A stretch of 10,769 nt of DNA. Origin: Bryobacteraceae bacterium (GTDB lineage Bacteria; Acidobacteriota; Terriglobia; Bryobacterales; Bryobacteraceae). Both the position numbers and the translations under genes were made by a program. The stretch covers positions 1-10,769 of the forward strand of contig JACMLA010000775.1 in NCBI GenBank assembly GCA_014379815.1, in the 5' to 3' direction. Position 1 is the stretch's first letter. Each line of letters opens with the position of its first letter. Positions 1 to 5,779 of this stretch are shown in pieces. The notes beneath the pieces are model-generated. The model did no database searches. It was not told the origin of the DNA and saw nothing but the letters and a program-made list of their open reading frames with translations.

Positions 1-88
1 CATAACTCTGGAATTCATATATATCTCAAGAAAACCCGTCTGCAATAAAGCAATATGAAGAGAACTGACGGATCAGGTTCGCTCGCGC
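1..88. other. AT-richer leader upstream of the GGDEF gene
   Basis: This short stretch is visibly richer in A and T than the genes around it and holds no credible gene. It presumably carries the 5' leader and perhaps the promoter of the cyclase gene. I could not find a well-spaced sigma-70 -35/-10 pair, so no promoter is called. A short reading frame starting at ATG 55 (about 17 codons) ends inside the start of the next gene and looks like chance. Confidence 0.3.
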
Positions 89-1090
89 ATGGAGCGGGCC
101 GCGGTTGACCTGACTCTGATGCGGCAAACAGAGGAGCTGGCAACGTTTTCGCGTTACGTACAGCTCCTGCACCGGCTGAGCACAACCAGCTATCCGACTC
201 TCGATGACTTGTTTTCGGAGTATTTGGCAACCGGGTCGCAAATCTTCCGGCTGGAGTGCGGCGCGGTCCTGCAGCAGACTACAACCGGTCTGGTACCCCG
301 CAAAGTATGGGGAACGCAATCGTCCGGGGTTCTTCATTCCCTCGCCATGGAAATCATGGACGAAGGGGACACACTGGTCGGACCGCTGCCAGGGAAGGCC
401 AACGGCTCTGCTTCCTTCCGGATCGGCACGATTCTGCAAACTGCTACCGAGTCATTCGGTGTATTGCTGTTCTGGTCCGACAACTCCAGGGAGACGCATC
501 CACAGGCTCTGGAAATGGTTGAGATGATGGCCCGCGGCATTGAGTCTGCCGTTCAGCAACGTCGTCTGACGGACGAACTGGAGCGCCGGGCCCGGCACGA
601 TGGACTCACAGGTTTGGCAAATCGAATGACTCTGGCGGAGCGTCTCCATTCTGCAATTGAAGACGCCAGACGAGATGGCCGCAGTGTCGGGGTGATCTTT
701 ATGGATCTCGACAAGTTTAAGGCGATCAACGACAGCCTGGGCCATGCTGCCGGCGACGCGGCGCTGCAGGAAGTTGCCCGCCGTTTTGAGCAGTCTTCCG
801 GGGCCGGTGTCTTCCTTGCCAGAGTAGGCGGCGATGAGTTTGCCGCAGTCGTGCCAGAAGTCAGCACTGTCGCACAAGTGGTCGAAACTGCGAGTCAGTT
901 GCTCCTCTGCCTTTCCGAACCCATGTTTGTCTTCGGAGAGGAAACGCATCTGACAGCAAGTTCGGGCGTAAGCATGTTTCCCGAGGACGGAGATGACGGT
1001 GCCGCCCTGCTGCGAAAGGCCGATTCCGCAATGTACGAGGGAAAACAAGCAGGCGGGAATCAGATCCGTACGGCCGGCGTCCCGGCCTGA
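89..1090 (+). CDS. GAF-like sensor / GGDEF diguanylate cyclase
   Basis: Predicted cytoplasmic diguanylate cyclase that makes cyclic di-GMP from two GTP (333 aa). Residues about 38-155 form an alpha/beta region with the look of a GAF sensor domain; this assignment is weak. Residues about 168-327 are a GGDEF domain: entry motif DGLTGLANR (171-179), metal-binding Asp in FMDLDKFK (D206), the N-D-LGH-GD stretch (214-223) and an intact GGDEF signature at 247-251, followed by the late A-AMY-GK element. The signature is canonical, so activity is likely. The RxxD inhibitory site expected just before the signature is absent (GAGV instead), so product feedback inhibition is probably missing. There is no signal peptide or membrane segment. 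The start at ATG 89 has no strong Shine-Dalgarno; ATG 119 is an alternative. The glycosyltransferase frame follows immediately, suggesting co-transcription. Confidence 0.9.
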   Translation: MERAAVDLTLMRQTEELATFSRYVQLLHRLSTTSYPTLDDLFSEYLATGSQIFRLECGAVLQQTTTGLVPRKVWGTQSSGVLHSLAMEIMDEGDTLVGPLPGKANGSASFRIGTILQTATESFGVLLFWSDNSRETHPQALEMVEMMARGIESAVQQRRLTDELERRARHDGLTGLANRMTLAERLHSAIEDARRDGRSVGVIFMDLDKFKAINDSLGHAAGDAALQEVARRFEQSSGAGVFLARVGGDEFAAVVPEVSTVAQVVETASQLLLCLSEPMFVFGEETHLTASSGVSMFPEDGDDGAALLRKADSAMYEGKQAGGNQIRTAGVPA

Positions 1091-1097
1091 GCTTGTT

Positions 1098-2111
1098 TTG
1101 CTCGTCTTCTATGTAAGCGGACACGGTTTTGGGCACGCTACCCGGACTGGGGCAATCCTCAAAGAAATCCGCAAACTCGATGCGTTGTTGCCGATGACGA
1201 TCCGCACGGCTGCCCCGGATTGGCCATTCGCAGCAGCAAGCGCCTATCACAAGATGGTTCTGGAGCCCCGCATCGTGGAAGATGCGGATGCGCTTGGCGT
1301 CAATCTCGCGCAAAGTGCCGCGAAACTGGAGCAATTTGAGACCGAGCTGCCAGACCTGATTGCCTCTGAGACAGCATTCCTGCAGCAAAATCACGTGCGC
1401 CTGATCGTGGCGGACATCCCGTTTGTCGCAGGACTAATTGCCGCTGCAAGTGGAATCCCTGCGTGGGCCTGTGGGAACTTCCACTGGAATTGGATCTTTG
1501 CTGGTTACCCTGTTGCGGAACGGATTGCACAAGCGTACTCACATTTCGAGGCTGCTCTGCGTTACCCCCTGTCGCATACCGAAGGCTGGCAAGTCTTCCC
1601 AAGGGTGATCGACGTGCCACTTGTCACTCCCCGCAGCGGCCGGCTTCGCTCTGCGATCCGAAGCCAGATCGGCCTGGCAGATGATCGGCGATCCATAGTG
1701 TTGAACGGTGGCAGGGCGAAGCTGGATCAGGATGCGTTGTCGCAACTGGAAACTCTGGGCGAGGAGTTTGCGATCATCGACAACACCACCCTCACCGACT
1801 TTCACGACCTGGTGCGGGTCTGCGACGTGGTTGTTAGCAAGCCGGGGTATAGCATCGCGGCGGAGTGCATTGCAGAGCAGCATCCACTCGTATATCCCCC
1901 CCGTTCTGGCTTTCCCGAGGATGCGATGCTGCAGCAGCATTTTCAGAGAGTCGCGACAACCGTGGAGATGCCTGTTGATGACTGGCGACGCGGAAACTGG
2001 AAACCTTTCCTGAGGCTGGCGCTCACGTCGCATACTCCCGCAGATAGACTTGAAGTGAACGGCGCTGAAGTTTGCGCCCGCTTGATCTACGGCCGTTACC
2101 AGAGCGCGTAA
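1098..2111 (+). CDS. MurG/arabinokinase-N-terminal-like GT-B glycosyltransferase
   Basis: Predicted cytoplasmic GT-B fold glycosyltransferase of about 337 aa; acceptor and sugar donor are unknown. The N-terminus carries SGHGFGHATR (residues 7-16), the glycine/histidine loop seen in the glycosyltransferase-like N-terminal domain of L-arabinokinases and in related bacterial proteins. Near the C-terminus VVSKPGYSIAAECIA (about 245-259), followed by a Pro/Arg-rich loop with PED and QQ, is the MurG-like donor-binding motif. The open frame extends upstream to an ATG at 993 inside the GGDEF gene, but the 35 extra residues read like out-of-frame coding sequence. Translation from TTG 1098, seven bases after the cyclase stop, places the fold's first beta strand (LVFYVSG) right at the start, so I prefer it. 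No strong Shine-Dalgarno precedes this TTG, so translational coupling is likely. No transmembrane segment is seen. Confidence 0.78.
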   Translation: MLVFYVSGHGFGHATRTGAILKEIRKLDALLPMTIRTAAPDWPFAAASAYHKMVLEPRIVEDADALGVNLAQSAAKLEQFETELPDLIASETAFLQQNHVRLIVADIPFVAGLIAAASGIPAWACGNFHWNWIFAGYPVAERIAQAYSHFEAALRYPLSHTEGWQVFPRVIDVPLVTPRSGRLRSAIRSQIGLADDRRSIVLNGGRAKLDQDALSQLETLGEEFAIIDNTTLTDFHDLVRVCDVVVSKPGYSIAAECIAEQHPLVYPPRSGFPEDAMLQQHFQRVATTVEMPVDDWRRGNWKPFLRLALTSHTPADRLEVNGAEVCARLIYGRYQSA

Positions 2112-2204
2112 GACCACTGGAAGTTCAGAATGTTTAATTCACCGTTACTGTTCAAGAAACAACCTGTGAGTTTTGACTGTCCTGTTATGTAGAGGAGAAT
2201 CCTG
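2112..2204. other. Intergenic region before the exported small protein
   Basis: A 93-bp AT-richer gap separates the glycosyltransferase from the next gene. It carries a good Shine-Dalgarno (AGGAG at 2193-2197, seven bases before ATG 2205). A TTGACT at 2173-2178 resembles a -35 box, but no -10 element lies at the right distance. No hairpin with a T-run is visible, so neither a terminator nor a promoter can be called with confidence. Confidence 0.4.
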
Positions 2205-2570
2205 ATGAACAAACTATTCCTGACCCTGACAATCGGTGCCAGCCTGCTGGCGGCTCCGGCTTTTGCTGCTGATCCTGAAAAGGCCGAGAGAGAGTACGAG
2301 AAGAGCGGCTCACGCATGAAGAAAGGCGCCAAAGATGCCGGCACAGCAATGAAGCACGGCGAGGTGGCAGCTAGTGGGAAAGAGGTAGGCAAGAGTGTGG
2401 GCACAGGCACCAAACACGCTGCCAGAGGCACTGTAGAAGGTGCCAAAGTCGTCGGCGACAAGACCGAAGACGTAGTCGACAAGAGCGCCCGGGTGACAAA
2501 AAAGGCTGCCAAAAAGACTGGTAGCGCTTTGAAAGATGCCTTCGACGGTAAAGACGAGCAGAAACGCTAG
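2205..2570 (+). CDS. Small exported Lys/Ala/Gly-rich LEA-like protein
   Basis: A 121-aa protein of unknown function. It starts with a clear Sec signal peptide (MNK, hydrophobic core to residue 18, cleavage predicted after AFA at 21), leaving a mature periplasmic chain of about 100 aa. That chain is rich in Lys (about 19), Ala, Gly, Thr, Val and Glu/Asp, has no Cys or Trp, and is made of loosely repeating motifs such as GTGTKHAARGTVEGAKVVGDKTEDVV and KKAAKKTGSALKDA. The pattern suggests intrinsically disordered or inducible amphipathic helices, similar in style to late-embryogenesis-abundant proteins. A role in envelope stress or desiccation protection is a guess from composition only. The Shine-Dalgarno AGGAG lies seven bases upstream of ATG. 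The SDR gene follows 14 bases downstream with its own strong ribosome binding site, so the two are probably co-expressed. Confidence 0.85.
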   Translation: MNKLFLTLTIGASLLAAPAFAADPEKAEREYEKSGSRMKKGAKDAGTAMKHGEVAASGKEVGKSVGTGTKHAARGTVEGAKVVGDKTEDVVDKSARVTKKAAKKTGSALKDAFDGKDEQKR

Positions 2571-2584
2571 TTGACAGGAGTTCA

Positions 2585-3601
2585 ATGAAACTTCACCTCA
2601 AGAAGTTGAAGGACCAGGTGATGGTCATCACGGGGGCGTCAAGCGGCATTGGCTTGACGACCGCCCGTATGGCCGCACAACGGGGTGCCCGGGTCGTCGT
2701 GGCTGCCCGGAACGAAGATGCTCTTCGCGACTTTGTGGAGGACGTTCGTGATAACGGGGGGCAGGCGCACTACGTTGTTGCCGACGTAGAATCCGAGACA
2801 GACATCCGCAAAATCGCTCAGGAAGCAATTACGCAGTTTGGTGGTTTCGATACCTGGGTGAACAATGCCGGGAAGTCTATTTACGGACCCATTAAGGACG
2901 TCGACATCGATGATGCACGGACCCTTTTTGAGACGAACTTCTGGGGCGTGGTGCATGGCTCACGCGTTGCTGTCGAGCACCTCAGGGCAAATGGTGGCGC
3001 GCTGATAAACATCGGAAGTGAAGTGTCCGATATCGCCGCACCGCTTCAGGGGTTCTATTCTTCGTCCAAGCATGCGGTGAAGGGCTTTACCGATGCGCTT
3101 CGGATGGAACTGGAAGAAGATAAGGCTCCGGTGTCAGTCACGCTGATCAAACCGGGCCCGATCGATACGCCGTTTACACAGCACGCCAAAAATCTCCTTC
3201 CTGACGAGCCTACTCACGTAGCCCCTGTTTACTCGCCGGATATCGTGGCGGGGGCCATCCTGTTTGCAGCGGAGCACCCGGTCCGCGACCAGCTTGTCGG
3301 CGGCGGAGCGAAACTGATGACCGAGGTGGGGCGCTGGGCTCCCCGGGTTGCTGACAAGCTGATGCAGAGTCAGTTGATAAAGGGCACGCATTCCGGTCGC
3401 CCGGCTACCCGGGATCGGGAAGGCGCTCTGTACAAGCCCGGTTTCGGTGGTCAGGAGCGGGGAGACTATTCCGGCCACGTCCACGAGCGCAGCTTGTACA
3501 CTACGGCAGCGCTGCATCCCATTATTGCCGGGGCACTTGGCCTGGGCGTTGCGGTCGCCTTTGCGGTTCTGGTCCGGTCTGGTCTTTCTTCGGACAACTA
3601 A
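2585..3601 (+). CDS. Short-chain dehydrogenase/reductase with C-terminal membrane anchor
   Basis: NAD(P)-dependent oxidoreductase of the classical SDR family; its substrate is not known. Rossmann motif TGASSGIG is at residues 16-23, NNAG at 93-96, the catalytic Asn at 118, Ser at 145, and Tyr158-x3-Lys162, so the full catalytic tetrad is present. AARNE after the second beta strand (40-44), with Arg rather than Asp, favours NADP over NAD. At 338 aa it is about 80-90 residues longer than a minimal SDR. The extra C-terminal part holds an ALYKPG...RGDYSGHV...SLYT..ALHP stretch (about 281-311), followed by a hydrophobic helix at about 312-330 that should anchor it in the inner membrane. I recognise this layout from a widespread group of uncharacterised bacterial SDRs. 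AGGAG at 2576-2580 lies four bases before the ATG. Confidence 0.9.
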   Translation: MKLHLKKLKDQVMVITGASSGIGLTTARMAAQRGARVVVAARNEDALRDFVEDVRDNGGQAHYVVADVESETDIRKIAQEAITQFGGFDTWVNNAGKSIYGPIKDVDIDDARTLFETNFWGVVHGSRVAVEHLRANGGALINIGSEVSDIAAPLQGFYSSSKHAVKGFTDALRMELEEDKAPVSVTLIKPGPIDTPFTQHAKNLLPDEPTHVAPVYSPDIVAGAILFAAEHPVRDQLVGGGAKLMTEVGRWAPRVADKLMQSQLIKGTHSGRPATRDREGALYKPGFGGQERGDYSGHVHERSLYTTAALHPIIAGALGLGVAVAFAVLVRSGLSSDN

Positions 3602-3614
3602 CAGAGCATCACAC

Positions 3615-3646
3615 CTCCTGCGGTCTCGTACCATGGACCGCAGGAG
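3615..3646 (+). promoter_or_regulatory. Perfect inverted repeat covering the tdh ribosome binding site
   Basis: CTCCTGCGGTC (3615-3625) and GACCGCAGGAG (3636-3646) are exact reverse complements separated by ten bases. As RNA they would form an 11-bp, GC-rich stem whose 3' arm contains the tdh Shine-Dalgarno AGGAG (3642-3646), pairing it with CUCCU in the 5' arm. No U-run follows, so it is not a typical intrinsic terminator. As DNA, the arm centres lie 21 bp apart, two helical turns, which would also suit a dimeric repressor. The repeat itself is directly seen; which role it plays is inference. Confidence 0.75.
3642..3646 (+). promoter_or_regulatory. Shine-Dalgarno that fixes the TTG start of tdh
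   Basis: AGGAG ends six bases before TTG 3653. No ATG or GTG is available in frame between here and the conserved N-terminus of Tdh, so this site supports the non-canonical TTG start. It lies entirely within the 3' arm of the inverted repeat. Confidence 0.8.
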
Positions 3647-3652
3647 ACCTGT

Positions 3653-4681
3653 TTGAGAGCACTGGTAAAGAAGCGTCCCGAGCCCGGCTTGTGGATGGAG
3701 ACCGTCACTCCTCCCGTAATTGGAATCAACGATGTTTTGATTCGCGTCAAACGCGCCTCAATTTGCGGTACCGACCTCCACATTTTCAATTGGGACGAAT
3801 GGGCAAAGAAAACCATCCCGGTCCCCATGACAATTGGCCACGAGTTTGTGGGCGAGATCGTGGAGATTGGGTCGAATGTCTCCGATTTCTTTCCCGGTCA
3901 AATCGTCAGTGGCGAAGGTCATGTTGTCTGTGGCCGATGTCGTAACTGCCTCGCCGGCAGACGTCACCTTTGCGCATTCACCAGCGGTGTAGGCGTGAAC
4001 CGGCCCGGTTGCTTCGCCGAGTACATTGCTTTGCCTATGACAAACGTCTGGGTGCATCACAACTCAGTCGATCTCGATGTTGCGTGCATCTTTGACCCAT
4101 TCGGTAATGCCGTGCACACGGCCCTTTCTTTCCCCTTACTGGGCGAAGATGTTTTGATTACCGGAGCAGGACCTATCGGTCTTATGGCTGCCGCTGTCGT
4201 CAAACACGCAGGTGCCCGTTACTCCGTGATCACGGACGTCAATCCCTGGAGGCTTGAGCTCGCAAAGAAACTGGGTGTGACTGAGGCTGTGGACATTCGC
4301 GAAACTAAACTGTCCGAAGTACAGCAGCGTCTCGGCATGAAGGAGGGTTTCGACGTTGGGCTGGAAATGTCAGGCAATGCTGCCGCCTTCCGCGAGATGC
4401 TCGAGAATATGAGCCACGGTGGTCGGATCGCCATGCTCGGGATTCCGGCAGAACCTGTCGCAATTGACTGGCACAAAGTCATCTTCAGCATGCTGACGAT
4501 TAAAGGTATTTACGGGCGTGAAATGTACGAAACCTGGTACATGATGAGTGTGCTGCTTCAGTCAGGCCTGGATATCAAGCCTGTAATTACGCATAGATTT
4601 GACTTTGGCGACTGGTCTGAAGGCTTTGCAGCAATGCGCTCCGGCGCGTCCGGAAAGGTGATCCTGAACCTTGAGAGCTAG
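3653..4681 (+). CDS. tdh: L-threonine 3-dehydrogenase
   Basis: Zinc-dependent, NAD-linked medium-chain dehydrogenase that oxidises L-threonine to 2-amino-3-oxobutyrate in the cytosol, the first step of threonine breakdown to glycine and acetyl-CoA. The 342-aa sequence resembles E. coli Tdh along its whole length and matches it in size (341 aa). Catalytic zinc ligands C38, H63, E64 and the acidic residue of [12 protein letters not shown] (D148) are present, as are the four structural zinc cysteines C93, C96, C99 and C107. The NAD-binding GAGPIG is at 171-176. [37 protein letters not shown] and KGIYGRE are all Tdh hallmarks. Translation starts at TTG with AGGAG six bases upstream. The usual partner kbl (2-amino-3-ketobutyrate CoA ligase) is not in this window. 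The 51-bp leader with its inverted repeat suggests dedicated control. Confidence 0.96.
   Translation: MRALVKKRPEPGLWMETVTPPVIGINDVLIRVKRASICGTDLHIFNWDEWAKKTIPVPMTIGHEFVGEIVEIGSNVSDFFPGQIVSGEGHVVCGRCRNCLAGRRHLCAFTSGVGVNRPGCFAEYIALPMTNVWVHHNSVDLDVACIFDPFGNAVHTALSFPLLGEDVLITGAGPIGLMAAAVVKHAGARYSVITDVNPWRLELAKKLGVTEAVDIRETKLSEVQQRLGMKEGFDVGLEMSGNAAAFREMLENMSHGGRIAMLGIPAEPVAIDWHKVIFSMLTIKGIYGREMYETWYMMSVLLQSGLDIKPVITHRFDFGDWSEGFAAMRSGASGKVILNLES
4678..4681. other. Shared CTAG stop of convergent genes
   Basis: The palindrome CTAG supplies TAG (4679-4681) for tdh on the plus strand and TAG (4680-4678) for the tail-anchored protein on the minus strand. The two genes therefore overlap by four bases and leave no room for a terminator between them. 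Confidence 0.9.
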
Positions 4682-5103
4682 CCGCGGTCACGTCGCAACA
4701 GGACAACGAACGCGAGGATAGCGGCGCCACCAAGTATTAGCAAAGCCAGGCGACTGCGATTATCCGCGGACTGGGGGTGTTTTCCCTGCAGCCGGATATG
4801 GTGGCCTTCGATAACTGGTGCAACGCTGACTGCGGGCTCATCGTCAATGATGTTTTCCGAGGCCGGCTCCCACATGGTGACAACGCATTCCCGCTCGGCG
4901 CAGGCGAGCAATTCGGCCCCATCGACGGATGCTGCGGTTCCAAGACTCTGTGTTGCGCCGAGATTCCAAAATCCTTCAGCAGTGCGGGGAATAAAGCTTA
5001 CGTGGAAACCTGCAGGGCTTCGCGCTATGGAGACCAGACCATCATCCAGTATCAGACGTGCAACCCCGTCCGCCGATTGCCGGACAGCGTCCTGAACGTT
5101 CAT
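4678..5103 (-). CDS. Tail-anchored membrane protein of unknown function
   Basis: I do not recognise this 141-aa protein. Residues 1 to about 115 are soluble, with a short alternating hydrophobic pattern near the N-terminus ([23 protein letters not shown]) suggesting beta strands. A single transmembrane helix at about 119-136 ([18 protein letters not shown]) follows, and the protein ends RRDRG. With no signal peptide and a positive C-terminal tip, it should be anchored by its tail in the inner membrane. The start ATG at 5103 lies five bases after the stop of the TPR gene, and AAGG formed by that gene's last codons sits at a suitable distance as Shine-Dalgarno. The two genes are therefore very likely coupled. 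Plus-strand frames over this region are less plausible because they lack a Shine-Dalgarno and any recognisable domain. Confidence 0.7.
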   Translation of the reverse strand: MNVQDAVRQSADGVARLILDDGLVSIARSPAGFHVSFIPRTAEGFWNLGATQSLGTAASVDGAELLACAERECVVTMWEPASENIIDDEPAVSVAPVIEGHHIRLQGKHPQSADNRSRLALLILGGAAILAFVVLLRRDRG

Positions 5104-5108
5104 AACGA

Positions 5109-5720
5109 CTACCTTAACTTACTCGCTGCGGCTTGTCCTGCTTTGCTTGCAGGAGACAGGGAAGCAGCATTTCTCCACACGCCGATTGCATTCTGGCGAT
5201 CACCCATTCGCTCTCTTACCATCCCGTGAAAGTAAAGTGCTGCGGCTGCCAGATCTTTACTAAGCTCGCCTTTCTCCACCGCGGGCGCCACGCGGGGAGC
5301 TAACCACGCCAGGTCCTGTTCGGACTGTTTCCGACGCTGGAAGAAGGACGGGAGCTCGTAAGTGGAAAGCGCCCGGACAAAACGAATCTCCACATTGTCC
5401 GGTGCTAGTGCAACTGACTTATCCATTCCAAGAATGCCTTCTTTCGCCAGACGATTCTTGTTCCACAGCGCGAAAGTCCGCCCAGACTCAAGCAGCTTGT
5501 TGCTCGACAAGTAAACCAGAACCACCGGATCTGCGGGACTTTGCCTCGCCAGCGATTCCAGAAGCCTGAGCGACTCGCGCGTACAGGATTTGTCTCCATC
5601 GACGCCTTTGAAATAGAGCTCTTTTGCCCGAATTAAATCTGTTGTGTCCGCATGTGCTGTAAACAGCGTCAATACCAGCAGACATCCCGAAAGCAGAGTG
5701 CGAGTTAATCGATAGTCCAT
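5109..5720 (-). CDS. Exported TPR-like helical-repeat protein
   Basis: Predicted periplasmic protein of 203 aa, function unknown. From ATG 5720 it has a Sec signal peptide (MDYRLTR, hydrophobic core LLSGCLLVLTLF, cleavage after AHA at residue 24). The early LSGC looks like a lipobox, but it precedes most of the hydrophobic core, so lipidation is unlikely. The mature chain is mainly helical with TPR-style pairs: SLRLLESLARQSPADPVVL, then ALAPDNVEIRFVRALSTYE, and near the C-terminus AAALYFHGMVRERMGD followed by AIGVWRNAASLSPASK. It resembles proteins that count or scaffold partners rather than enzymes. The frame stays open to a TTG at 5771, but that start would bury the signal peptide behind 17 extra residues, so 5720 is preferred. 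It heads a minus-strand unit with the tail-anchored gene and diverges from the carotenoid operon. Confidence 0.8.
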   Translation of the reverse strand: MDYRLTRTLLSGCLLVLTLFTAHADTTDLIRAKELYFKGVDGDKSCTRESLRLLESLARQSPADPVVLVYLSSNKLLESGRTFALWNKNRLAKEGILGMDKSVALAPDNVEIRFVRALSTYELPSFFQRRKQSEQDLAWLAPRVAPAVEKGELSKDLAAAALYFHGMVRERMGDRQNAIGVWRNAASLSPASKAGQAAASKLR

Positions 5721-5779
5721 GTTCAATACCGCTGAAGTTTCTACCGCAGCGTCCAGTGTGGAGGCATCCAAAAGTCACG
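5721..5779. promoter_or_regulatory. Divergent promoter region (inferred)
   Basis: About 59 bp separate the starts of the minus-strand TPR gene and the plus-strand carotenoid operon, so at least one promoter should lie here or reach into the neighbouring coding ends. I see no convincing -35/-10 pair on either strand. A GGAGG at 5760-5764 is the only Shine-Dalgarno-like motif before the desaturase; it lies 15 bases ahead of ATG 5780. The call rests on gene orientation only. Confidence 0.4.

Noticed and set aside
452..1048. 198-codon frame antisense to the GGDEF gene
   Set aside because: It is opposite a gene with a complete GGDEF domain and has no domain of its own.
1539..2117. 192-codon frame antisense to the glycosyltransferase
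   Set aside because: It is a shadow of a gene with clear GT-B motifs and has no plausible ribosome binding site or domain.
2173..2191. TTGACT with TTATGT as a sigma-70 promoter before the small exported protein
   Set aside because: Only about six bases separate the two elements, far from the usual 16-18.
3602..3652. Inverted repeat as a rho-independent terminator for the SDR gene
   Set aside because: The stem is strong, but the bases after it (ACCTGTTTG) contain no U-run, and the 3' arm holds the tdh Shine-Dalgarno.
4777..5229. 150-codon plus-strand frame opposite the minus-strand pair
   Set aside because: It spans the junction of two minus-strand genes, has no Shine-Dalgarno or recognisable domain, and its Cys/Trp-rich composition is unlike a real protein. 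The opposite strand offers a coherent signal-peptide protein plus a transmembrane protein with coupled starts.
5650..5665. GCTGTAAACAGC palindrome-like hairpin
   Set aside because: It is a five-base stem inside the signal-peptide region of the TPR gene, with nothing to suggest a function.
5726..5752. Short repeats (TACCGC twice; CGCTG/CAGCG inverted) between the divergent genes
   Set aside because: Five- and six-base matches in 30 bp of GC-rich DNA are expected by chance and do not form a balanced operator.
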